NCBI GenBank assembly: GCA_949752735.1
Contig: OX457038.1
Location: forward strand, 26,168,956-26,232,955
Direction: 5' to 3'
Origin: Lumbricus terrestris
Taxonomy: Eukaryota; Annelida; Clitellata; Crassiclitellata; Lumbricidae
DNA length: 64,000 nt
Part shown: positions 34,101 to 46,100 of the stretch, in pieces
Layout: every line of letters begins with the position of its first letter
Position numbering within the stretch: the first letter of the stretch is position 1
The notes under the pieces: model-generated
Told to the model about the DNA's origin: nothing
Database searches by the model: none
What the model saw: the letters and a program-made list of their open reading frames with translations, nothing else
Made by a program: the position numbers and the translations under genes

Positions 34101-37100
34101 AACAGGTCAATGTTAAAATCACCTAGTAGGACAATATCTTGGGTTCCCTTGACGATATTGGAGAATAGTACCTCTATCTCAGTATTGAATTCTACTAAGT
34201 TTTGTCCTGGGGGCCTATACAAGACACCTACTAAACAAGTTGCATTAGGTAAATAAGTTTTTATAAAAAGACCCTCATAAGTTTTATGTTCTCTCTTTTC
34301 TTCGTACAATTGGAATTTAATGGTATCCCTAACAAATAAACCCACCCCTCCTCCTCCTCGATTCCCCCCTCTAGACTTATGTATAAATTTGTAGTTAGGT
34401 ACATTAATAGTATCCTCCAATTCAGACTCCAACCAAGTCTCTGACAGAGCCAGAATAGAGACAGGCAGTTGATTGAGAATCTCACGGATTTCATCTAGCT
34501 TATGCACCATGCTACGACAATTAATGTGCATGACTGAAAAGTTAGCTTCAATAGACTCGAACTTAGCCTCCCAACAGGGGAATGTGGAGTAGGGACTGTT
34601 CCAAGTCGCATTTGTGAAATAGTTTAAGTCTGGGTCAGTGTCAGTATTGTTGAGCAAGATACGATTGCCCGACTCATCCGGAAACACCTCAAGTTCAAGA
34701 TTCAGACCATTCAATTCTATCGCAGCAGTATCAATTGACTTAATAGTGTCATTCTGTTTAAATTCTTCATCGTCCTCGACAAAAGGGAATACTTCCCTGT
34801 TACAGCGTATGCATATCCAATTAACTAGATCATAGCGTACAACAGCGCTTTGAAAACAGCAGCCAAAGTGGAACACAGCGTGACACAATGAGCAGGTAAT
34901 TACATCAATTGTTTCCTTAACTATATTAGGGCACAGACCACATAAAACCAGGTCATCACTATTCATAAACAAGAATGTGAACGGTGAAGGCCAGTAGTGG
35001 TGCACAACCGTTTCTCAATGTCAAAATGCAAATTATGAAAATAAGAAACGGGTCAAAATAACCAAAAGAAGAATAAAGTCAATGCTAGGATGCAGATAGC
35101 ATGACTCATGTAAATTTAAAAGCAACACTAAATGAAAATATGCTACATTAACACTTGGAGAAGTCTTGAGAGGCAGGATCATACATAAAGTAAATCAAAT
35201 TTATGTCATAAAAAAGGATAGAAAAAGGGAGAGAAAAAAAAAATTGCACTCAATACTCAGCGCAGTCCAAGTTCCAAAAGGTCAAAGTCCCAGGAGGCAT
35301 CAACCAGTCATCCGGAGAAGAGGACGAAAGAAAAGGATAAACTCCATCTTGTGCTAAAGTCGAAGTCTGTAACTTGCTGGCAGAGGAGCGATGTTGACGG
35401 ATTGGTCAAAGAGGGTCAGGGTCGCAATCCACCGACAAAACACTTTACAGAGACGTTACTGAGGGGCAGCACGAGGTGTAGACTCGGAGTCACAGCATTC
35501 GCCCAGACTCTTAAGTGAAGGCAGTTTCAAAGCCTTTGCACCAGGTGCTTCAGAAAGTCTTATGTGAACCCTTCCTCCTGATGTCCAGGTTGAAAAAGCT
35601 TTCTTTTCCTTCACCAGTTTTCTGGCTCCTGCATATATTTGAGCGTTGAGCTGGGTGAGATGTTCATTGATAAATATTGTGGAATCTTCTCTGTCCCATC
35701 GTGACCTCCTCAGCGACAAACGTGCCATGTAGACTTGGTTCCTTGTCCGTTGGCTAATGAATTTGACGATAATTGGTCGGTGTTTGTCTTTGCCTTTACG
35801 CTGAATTCTGAATGCAGATGAAATGTCAGCTTCGGTAAGAGACAAACCGAGGCGAGCATTGCAGAGCGATATAACCGCTGTGGTTGCTTCGAGATCCACA
35901 CGGCGGGCAGACTGACCGAATCCGTTGTCTCCCACTCCAGATTGCACGACTGTCTCCTCGAGTCCATGAATGACCAGATTATTCATCCTAGCATCGGATT
36001 CGGCTAGATCCAGACGGGATTTCAAGGAGTCGTTTTCCTCTTCTAGGGCTTTCGTTTTACGGTCCTGAGACTCACAATGCTTTGTAATTATTTCACGACA
36101 GTGGCTTTCGACGAGTAGGTCCAATCTTGCAGAGTAGGCATCGACTAAACGATTAAATATAACTTCAATGACTGGCGTGAGGCTCGCTGTCAATCGCGTG
36201 AGAAGAAACTCCGAAACTCGGTCATCTTTAAGTTGTTCAAGCAAGTCGTCAACCTTCGTAACTTTTTTCGCCATTGTGTTCGCTTTCCAGATCTTTTAAA
36301 CCAGTATAAGTTCAAGTTTGAGATAGAAATCCAACGTAGTTATGAGATTGTTATTCTTATTTCGCCCTATTTTCGCCCGCAACGCACTATTTCGCCATTT
36401 AACTATACTTATCGAGAATTCAAACGAAACTTCAGACGCGCCAAAACATTCCTTAGTAGTAAATCCGAAGTTTCCAACAAATTTTCATGCTGCAGTACCA
36501 AAAACGACCCGAAAATATAACATAAATCGAGAACGGCTGCACACCTAACACCTCAACCGTCGGCCATCTTGCATAGTAGAATATATAATCTACATGCTAT
36601 AACTTGGATCATCTCAAATAAAATAAAACATCGTAATCCAATCAAAATTCATAAAACAATCTTGAAACTTGCACAAGCAGCTTTTTTCAAATTACTTATA
36701 AATTATGAAGCACCATGAAAAAACAGATGAATCACGATTTTTGTCTTCCAATAAATCCAGAAAGAAAAGAGTTACAGGTTTAAATGTTCAGGCTCTTGTA
36801 ATTTTTTTGTGTCAATTACAAAAATGCAATATTAATCATCTGGATGCTGTCCTCTCTCCAATTTATGCATAGCAAAGATTGCTCCAAAGCAAATTAAAAG
36901 AGAAATTACTGGCTGTTGTGCTACCATCATACTGTTAAATTGCTATTCATCCAGATGGTGATAATATATAAAAAGTCTGTAATATCATGAAATCATACAA
37001 GAAAAAGAGTTGTTCACAGATTTCACTAAAATGACTGCTCTAAATCCAGAAAGAAAAGAGTTACAGGTTTAAATGTTCAGGCTCTTGTAATTTTTTTGTC

Positions 37101-40100
37101 GAGATGTGGATTTGGAGAAAAAATGTTAAGGATTTCATGGACGGAGAAGAGAACTAACGAATCGGTGCGTGAGGAGCTCGGAATAGAGAGAGATGAGACA
37201 CTACAGCAAACAGCGACTTGGAGGAAATTGAGCTACTTCGGCCATGTGATGAGATCTAACGGTTTGGAGAAGGAGCTGATGACGGCATGCGGTGAGGGAA
37301 GGAGGAGACGCGGAAGACCAAGGAAGAGATGGTTGGATGAGGTACAGGAAAAGTCTGGCATGAACTTGGAGGAGCTGAGGGAGGCAACAAGTGAGAGGGG
37401 ACACTGGAGAGGATACATCAAGAATATCGCCAGAGCTCCAAGAGCTGACGGCACCAGGTGACCAGGTGACTGCTCTCTGCATTTTGCAGCCCAAAAGCAG
37501 TATTTTGTAACATCAAACTGTCAATGTTGAGAGTCAATGATCTTTCAGCCATTAACATAAATCCATCAAACAAACTATGAGGTAAATTGCAGTGCAAATT
37601 ACAAGAATAGCAACTAGAACAAATCAGAAACATGGTACATGCATAATCAAGTTGAAGGGAGGGGTGAATGGCAACACTCTAGGCCAGTGTCTCGCAAACT
37701 TTTTAAACTCCCGGCACACTCAGCAGATAAATTTTGTATTGCGGCACACCAATTAAAATTTATTACAATTGCAAAGCCAACGGCAATAATTACAGTTTGT
37801 CATATTTTTAGCTTGTCATTTTAGTCTAGCTCTAGCAATAGCGAAACTAGAGCACATTTTTCATTGAATAATCATCACTAATGCGACGAATGAGCTTGTT
37901 TACGAGAGCATATTAACTCAAGACGCGGTTCGATAGCTGACAAGCAGACACGCATTTCATCATCCACCATCTGCAGTCGCTCTCGTTTTTTCGATTTCAT
38001 TTCTGTTAGAACAGAAAATCCAACTTCGCAGAAGTAAGACGATACAAACGGCAGCAAACACTTGATTGCTTTCGTGCTCAAGTCTGGATATTGGCTAAGA
38101 ATTGAGATCCAAAAGGCTTACAACTCTTGATCAGCGAAAGAGCCTCTGTGAACCAGATCGTTCTTAAGATCGATGAGACTCTCTTCTTCAGCCATCGTTA
38201 GACCGGTACATTCGTGATTTACGAATGGGTTGATGACCCATTCATACTCTTTTGTCTCCAGTGAAGGAAAGTAGGCTATTTGGCGAATGCTAACGCGAGA
38301 TTTTCCAGCGTCTCTCTAATTTTTCCAATTAGCATGCTCTTGTGTGGAGAAGCATCGATACCTGGAAAACAGTCAAGGTGTGAATTGCTTGTATTCTTAA
38401 TCCACAGTTGTAACTTTTCGCTGAATGCCTTAAGTTTCCCTGTGATTGTGATTATGTTTTCTTTTGCGCCTTGAAGACTCAAATTTAAGGTGTTCAACCT
38501 TTCGAAAAGGTCGTTGAGGAATGTCACTTCAAGCCACCAAATTTCGTCGTGAAGAAATTCAAAACCAGAAGTCACAGTAAGCTTATCAGTAATAAAGGAA
38601 ACGATTTCAGTTCGCAGAACGAGAACACGTGCGAGCACTTTTCCTTTCGAAAGCCACCGTACGTCTGTATGATATAGCAGACACTTGAACACAGAACGAG
38701 TTAACTATGTAGTCTATGTTTGTATCGCCATAATAATGACGTCGAGAAGAGTAAATAACATAGAGTAGAATCAGTAGAACGACGTCACTAGAGTTTTTAC
38801 TTTGATCACTTGACATCGAATAACTGAGGAGAAACTATTCTTAAACATAAAAACATTGGGAAGCCGAAAATTGTATTTATCATATTTATGAAATAATTTC
38901 TTCTAAAGTCAATTAAAAGACTACAAATTTTAGGTTTCTCTCGCGGCACACCTGAAATCTCACGCGGCACACTAGTGTGCCGCGGCACACAGTTTGCGAT
39001 ACACTGCTCTAGGCGAAGAGCAGATCACCATGAATTCTAGATTGATTACCAATAGGTTGACGGAAATAAACACATATTTGCTTTGTGTAGAAATAGTCGC
39101 AAATTACTTCATTTAAAACATTAAAATAAAAAACTGGAAGAAAAATAAATGAAAATAAGGCTAAGTTACAAAGCCTGAATGACTCTTGGTGTGTGTGTGT
39201 GTGTGTGTGTGTGCTTTGCTCTGGAAAAGGTTGGGAACTACTGCCTAAGATGTGCAATGAACCATTGTCCAACAAAATCTAGCAAGAGCCAGAACAAAAG
39301 ATATAAAATTGAACATACAAAGGCTAATCCAAAGAGAACATTCATGCTACTAAACATAATAGCCCAGTGCCCTAATAAGCATTATGAATCAGATAACTCA
39401 AAATCTAACATTAAACTATATCATTCAATTAAAAAAGTAGACTTACTGATATTGGTTCTCTATTAAAACCAACTGTTTCTTCATTTCTTCGCAGACTTCT
39501 GCACGGACCTTCATTTCCAGAGCATCTTTAGCATTCACCTCCGCCTGAAGCCTCTCTTTCAGTTGCTGAATAACTTCCAGCAGCTACATTGTGCACATGC
39601 ATAAACAACCCAAACCAATTAGCGGTCTGTATACAAGCTATGTTTCAATAATTTAATAAATGCTTTAAGGTAAGAAAGTGATACCCATTTTTTGGTCAAC
39701 AGCACCTTCAGAAGATTCAAATAGAATGTGTAATGAACATTGAATTAATGCAATAAAAGAATACTTGGAAACAGAAATACATGGTGTAACAATACACCAA
39801 ATATTAAGGCACATTCAGCACCATATATAGTAAACACCAGTAAAAAATGAGACCATGCAAAACCATCCGTGCTTAGTAACCATTAATACCAATTAAATTG
39901 CATTAACTTTTGAATCTCTCTATTTACTAAATAATCCTTCCCTCATCATTTCCATACCATCGCTCGTTCTTTCGTCCATTTAGCTCGCAGACTTTCATCC
40001 TCTTCCAATTCGCTTGTGTCATTTTCCGTCATTGTGCATTGCCCCTCCTCATCCTCATGTACGGTCTCATCGTTTTCATCGTCCTCTTCCTCTTTCGTTG

Positions 40101-43100
40101 CAGGGAAAGTGCTGCCGCTGCAGACCGACAGTTCGCCCTCCTCGATCATTTTTTGGTAAGTTCCTGAGATTGAATCAAAATAAAAGAAAATGCTGAGTAA
40201 TATTAACGAATATTGTTTGCTGATGTGAACATTATCTCAACGCCTCTACATCAAAGAGCAATCGCAGCAAGATTATACTCAGATACTCACATAACACTCT
40301 CTACAGATGCAATTTACTTGTAGAGTATTTTGAAGCATTTCAATATTCAAGGCACTGCGAAATTATCAGCCAAAAAGTAAATCAAGTGTACAATCAGTAG
40401 GCTACGATCAGTAGGCCTGTTGGGACCACTACAGGGTTGGGATTCACTGACGGGCAATGCCTGGGCTAGGAATACCAACACCAAAACTTGGCAAAAGAAG
40501 CATTCTTACTTGAAGGCAAGTGTTGCTTAGTCACACACAGTTTGGTAATGAGCATTTATCACGAAGTGGGTGTTGCTGGTGCAATAGATAGTTACCAATC
40601 AATAAGCTGCAGGGAGGAACAAATTTTCTTTTATCTGCAAGTCAATGGCAATCAGTGTACTGTCAAATGCGCCTCCCCTTCATATTCCATTCGATGACCG
40701 ATCTCGGAAGTCAGTTTCCTTCCACTTCTTTTGTCTCTTTCTTATAATTGTTTGCATCAGAGCCTGTTAATTTTCTCATCACTTCTCCATATGCTTTATA
40801 ATTTGTTTAGCCAATTTTCTCCATGTCCATTCATTGTCCACATTTCAAAAGCTTCTAGTTTCTCAACGCCCATGTCTCTGCATCGTAGAGCATCACACTA
40901 CATATCAGCATCCATATCATCCTTTTCTTCAGAATTTCGTGTATATTTTTCCACTCAGTAGCTCCATCTTTCTGAGAATGCCACTTCTCCTATTGGTGGG
41001 TATCCTGTTATTAATCTCCCTGTGATTGCAGAACTACATGTGAGAAAAGGAGAAAGACCCCATATTGATTGAAACAGAATGATGTAAGCTTTAAAGACCA
41101 CATCCTTCAGAACAGGTGGAACTCATCTCCTGTGAAACAATGACGGCTGTCTACTTACATATTGGCATTTTAGATTTGCAAACTGCTTTCAGTTATTATT
41201 GTTATGAAACTGACAAGTTTTATCCATCCAATATGCTATGAAACTTTTAGTTGCAATTGATTGCCTCAGTTTTGCAGTAACTTTAATCAAAAACCTTCAA
41301 CTCTAAGATCAGACCATGGTTCAATAACTATATTGTGGATGACGATGAAAATCATAAACAAACAGAACAGAAACACGGTGATTCTTCTAAACAATAGATT
41401 GATCCAAACAGTTTCTTTATTCATTCCAGTTTACAAGTAAAAGCAAGTGGCATCAAAAGATTTGATTCGAGTAATTATCTAATTCAACATAGTCAACTTG
41501 TTCAATTAAAACAAATTACTATTTAAGTGAAAGAGTCCACCAAAAGGGGTTCTACTGACCTGGGGTGGCCCAACCAACTGTGCCTCGGTCAAGAGTTGTC
41601 TTCGGTTTTGGTGGCTGGAATGAATCCTGACGCTTACTCAATTCAAAAATGCCTGGCTTTGGAAGCGATTCACGAACAATCACCTAACAGATCAGAAAGA
41701 AAAGATTAATAACAAGATTAAATGATTAATGAAAAGATTTTTAATAACACAATTAAATGACAAGATTATATTAAATTTTTTTCTAAAATGTAATGCTTTG
41801 AGAAACTTTGCACTTTCAAATACGCATTAAATAAACTTCATTCATAAATATTACGATAAAATAAATTCATTACTTTGTAATAAAATTTTAACAAGAATAT
41901 CTAATCTAAAAGTCCAAGCTCATTTTGTCTGCAGCATAAAAACAATTTAAAAAAATAGGTATATTCTTTATTTAACCAGCTGACATGATACATGCCTTAT
42001 CCATAACAAACTTATTATATCCAAAATGGTGTTGCGACAATTAAGTATCAATCAAAGTCAAGCCTTGCCACACACAGGACGTGTTTGAGAATCAACAAAA
42101 TTCAACACAGTATACAAAATTCTACCTGTTTTGCTAACGCCGAGTATCGAAGTGAGTTCAACGTTTCATCAAACATGCTGGCACACTGGTTGATGTTAAC
42201 TATCATGGATGCACGACCTTTGCCAGTTAAATATGTCTGGAACAGCCGTGTAAGCTTACTGTCACGAAATGGCACAATCTGGTGTTTATCCGTGTGTCTG
42301 AAAAATGACATAATAACATAATAATTCATTCAGATAACTGAAATACTGTCTCAATCGTAAAGCATTGAGCATAAAATATACGCAATCTTACAGTATTGCA
42401 TATTCGTGCATAATGCAGTTTTAAACCCGATTTCCAAAGTTCAATGCAATCCCCCAACATTACATTCCTACAATGCTTAACAAATTTTAATATAAGTCTA
42501 GTGATAAATCTTCATCGTAAGCAAAGGAACCAACTTGTTGTTTTGATTGGATCGAAGAGCCGTTATACATCGACCAAGGGTCAAAAGGGAGGAGTTTATG
42601 TTGCCTGCTTCCTTCAGTCTATCACCAGCATTGTCCGTTTTCTGGTGTCTCTCAGAGCCAGCCAAATCACAAAGAGACAGCCTAAAGTTTTACAATAAAT
42701 TTACATTACATAAAGAAAACACAATGAACAGACTGGAAAAATATATGAAGTTTGTAAACAACATTAAAATACAGTACATAAAGTATATACTGAAAAACAG
42801 ATTTTGAAAGAGCGACATAATGCAGAAATGGAGTCTAATTTCAACTACTCTCTGTGAAAGTGCAAATAAATATTGAGCAAGAGTCTTCAGATCCTGTCGG
42901 AACCTACATGGCTCAACTGACAGGACTGCCAATGATATTTCATGCAATGATCTGACATTGTCAGAGAGCAAGGATGTTCCTCATCATCAGACTCACTCAA
43001 TTACTGTCTTGGCAATAGCAACACTTTATACAGACAACAGGGTAGTATCTCTACTTTCTAAGAGCACTAATAAATAAACTAATAATCAAACGAAGCAATG

Positions 43101-46100
43101 CATTAACAATTTAACATCAAAGAGATTAACCAACGACCTTTCCCAAAAGAAATCATTAGCAAACATGTTTGTGAGAATAAAACATTACACATATCGTAAG
43201 TTTTGAACTATAAGCCATTTTTTTACATGATAGTCACTGGTGTCGTCTTATGAGCAGGAATGAATGAACTGATCAATGTGCTTACTAGCTAGTTGCACCT
43301 CTGTCAGTTAATATATTATCCATAGATTCTTTCTGCTGTCAGGTTTACAATGAAGTAATTACCAGAATCATTTTAAAATCATACCGAACAGAAAAGACTT
43401 TAAGCCCTAATTTCAAAACAAGTTAAACTACCATAAAAGCACGTCCTACACCATACGCTGATAAAAGTTTACATTGAAATTACACTAAATTAAATTTAAG
43501 CAAAAAGGTTTTTTGGCAAGCATTTGTTAATAACGGCAAAACATGTATGCCCACCACTGCAAGTCAAGGTTTTAATTTAAAACAACTTAAACTACTTTAA
43601 AACCACAATATATGCCAAATGAAAGAAACAAATATTTTAGAAATTTATCAAATGTAATCACCACAAAATGGCGCTTTTAGCATGTATTTGCCATTAATAG
43701 CCATATATTTACAGCTGCTGACAGCTCACACACTTACTTATACATGTTTATAGGTGCACTATATCTGCCTGACATCGCAATCCATGTACTGCTTTTAGGT
43801 CTGCATCTTACACAAAAGAGCAATCTATAGTCCAGAAAAAACAGAAGTTATCTGATTAAAAATGAGTTTCAACTTGATAGCTCTGAAAATAAATATAAAT
43901 AGCGTAACTTACACGCTGACACGGGCAAAACATGGCTGATCTCTGTCGACAACCCGAATCATTTTTATGGTGAAAATACAGTGGCTACAGAAACAAACAG
44001 CAACAATCTTATATGTCAATATATGGCAAACAAAAAATGTTTTTGGCTGGAAGTCAACATGGTCACCAAAATCTTAGTAAACTGCAACCCGGATGCCCAA
44101 GCCTAATCTGAACGGTCACCTGAAAGTCAGACATTGGGTAAATAATAATTTTTATTATTCCTAGAAACGAGTTAAATTCCACTTTGTGTGCACTGATTGG
44201 TTACCAGAGTCAAATGCAGGAAAGCCTGCATGGAAATAGCATTTCATGAGAGGTGTAACACTGGCAGCTCATCCCAATGTTCCGGCCTAGTCTGAAGGGT
44301 GCCAACATAAAAACCAAGAGCGATGTATCAGCGCTATGCTCAGGGCTAATTTCTCCACACCCATGGCTAAATCCTCCACTGTACATGGATTTAGCGATAG
44401 GCCACCCAGCGGCAATTTTCACCATAAGCCATTAAGCATGGAGGGGTGACTGCTACAACATGAAGTCCTCTCCTCGTGAAATCCTATTATCCTCATGCAA
44501 GTATTTTTGGATCCTCCGCTGCTCACATAGGACATGTCTTGGCTTCATCGGAAGCAACAGCCAACTTCTAGATTTTATTAACCCGTGAGACCTAATTAAG
44601 CAATTGGTCTTGTGTTTAGAACATAGTGCCTCATCAGCCAGTTTCTGATGATTGATTTACTGGCCCAGACACAATGATTCGGACATGTACCTGCGCCTCC
44701 AGATACTCACTGACAATCCTCGTCTTCAATGCGTAAGGTTTAACCACCGTACAAAAACTTCATACCACAATCTCAATGAAGAATCATGAACATTAAAATT
44801 TCAACGTGATAAAATATTTCGGTCACAAGAATTACAGTTTATGTCAAAATTAGTTTTTAAAAATATAGCGTGCCTTCGAGATGACGACTGATTCAACTTT
44901 GTGCAAGCAATTTTAAGATTTCGTTTGCCAAGCGCCAACAGTCGATAAGCCTCATCTGCCGATGAAACGTTGATCTGTCGAAGATCTGGAATGCAGAACA
45001 ATCAAACCTTTCTCAGTAAAAGAAACAAAACTATATTACTTTATGGTATACAAACTTTAATTCATGCTCACTCACATAACTACAAACCTTGATTTTTTTC
45101 TCTACCGTTAAACCCGCGTAGCATAGATATTTTCACTGATATATATATATGGCCTAACCACGATATGAAGCAGTTGCTTAAAATTACAACTTCACAGAGG
45201 TGGTCAAAATACAGCCCTTGGCATGGCCCACTTGGGACCAGCCCTTGACATGTCTCTTGCATTTGCATAGTGCATGGCACTTGGGAACGTTTGATCCATT
45301 TCATGCATTTTTAAAATTCAATCAAATTAGAATGCTGTTTACTTTTTATTGTAATGCAGGATAGTAAGTATTAGGATAATTAGGTTTCCAGCATGAAAAT
45401 TACCTTTAGAATTTACTCTAAAATGGTTACTCTGTAATGTTCACTCAGTTTGAATAAAATTCATCTTGATTCATTTTCTAAGGCAAATTAATCTGTAAAA
45501 ATTATTAGCTTGCCATTGGTATATGGCCCCTAAGTTGGCCTTAAATGCTGTGGTTGACCCACTGTTAAAAGAGGTTGCCCAGGCCTGACTTAGCAAGTTT
45601 CAGCAATCTGATATCATCACAACCTACGAAGACACATTGCGCGAAAGCTATACCAAATATACCATAATCTGGTCTCATCCATGTAATTTCAATCAGAAAA
45701 CCAAAAAACCAATGATAACATGCATCAATAAAGTTTTTAAACATGAACCACACTTGGCAGCCTATTGTAACGTTCTGACAGCTGATTTCAGATCTGGGCT
45801 TTAAAAAGTCATCAAATAACAACGTTAGTGCAGAGTTCAAGCTCGGGAAAGAACGAAATTGAAGTAAAAGTACCTTTAACGTAAGGATTTCCATATTTGT
45901 CATCACGCAGTTGCAGCACGGGTCTTCGCTCTAACTTTTTCTTTGACACAGGAACAAGAAGATCAAACATCTGCTCGTTGTAGATTTCAACAAAGCTGAC
46001 CCAGATGGAAAAGCGAATCTGCCCCTGCGACTTCACCTCAATTGTTGCCTCCTCACGCTTTCTATTCGCAACCACCGTTGAGATCTCGTCCCCAAGACTG

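Larger units (their letters stand above)
31381..36572 (-). mobile_element. Nearly intact, nearly full-length LINE (CR1/L2 group)
   Basis: Order on the minus strand: 5'UTR beginning near GCAAGATGGCCGACGG (36572), ORF1 (36274-35456), a 450-bp gap, ORF2 (35005-31685) and a 3'UTR ending AATAAAGCGAA plus four to five ATTG units at 31381-31400. ORF1 is open and ORF2 is broken by only one in-frame TGA, so the insertion is young. It sits in the kinesin intron 12-13 in the sense orientation, 56 bp from the exon 13 acceptor. No target site duplication was identified with confidence. Confidence 0.9.

Noticed and set aside
38607..38988. Short minus-strand frames at the right side of the hAT element
   Set aside because: They lack transposase or zinc-finger features and fall in the non-coding end of the element.
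40731..41025. Overlapping plus-strand frames rich in Ser and Phe
   Set aside because: They are antisense shadows of the degenerate RTE remnant on the minus strand.
44801..44874. Unspliced extension of kinesin exon 6 (SSRRHAIF...)
   Set aside because: It changes the invariant switch I serine to Arg and loses kinesin similarity within a few residues; the downstream exon with IFTIKM would then not fit in frame.
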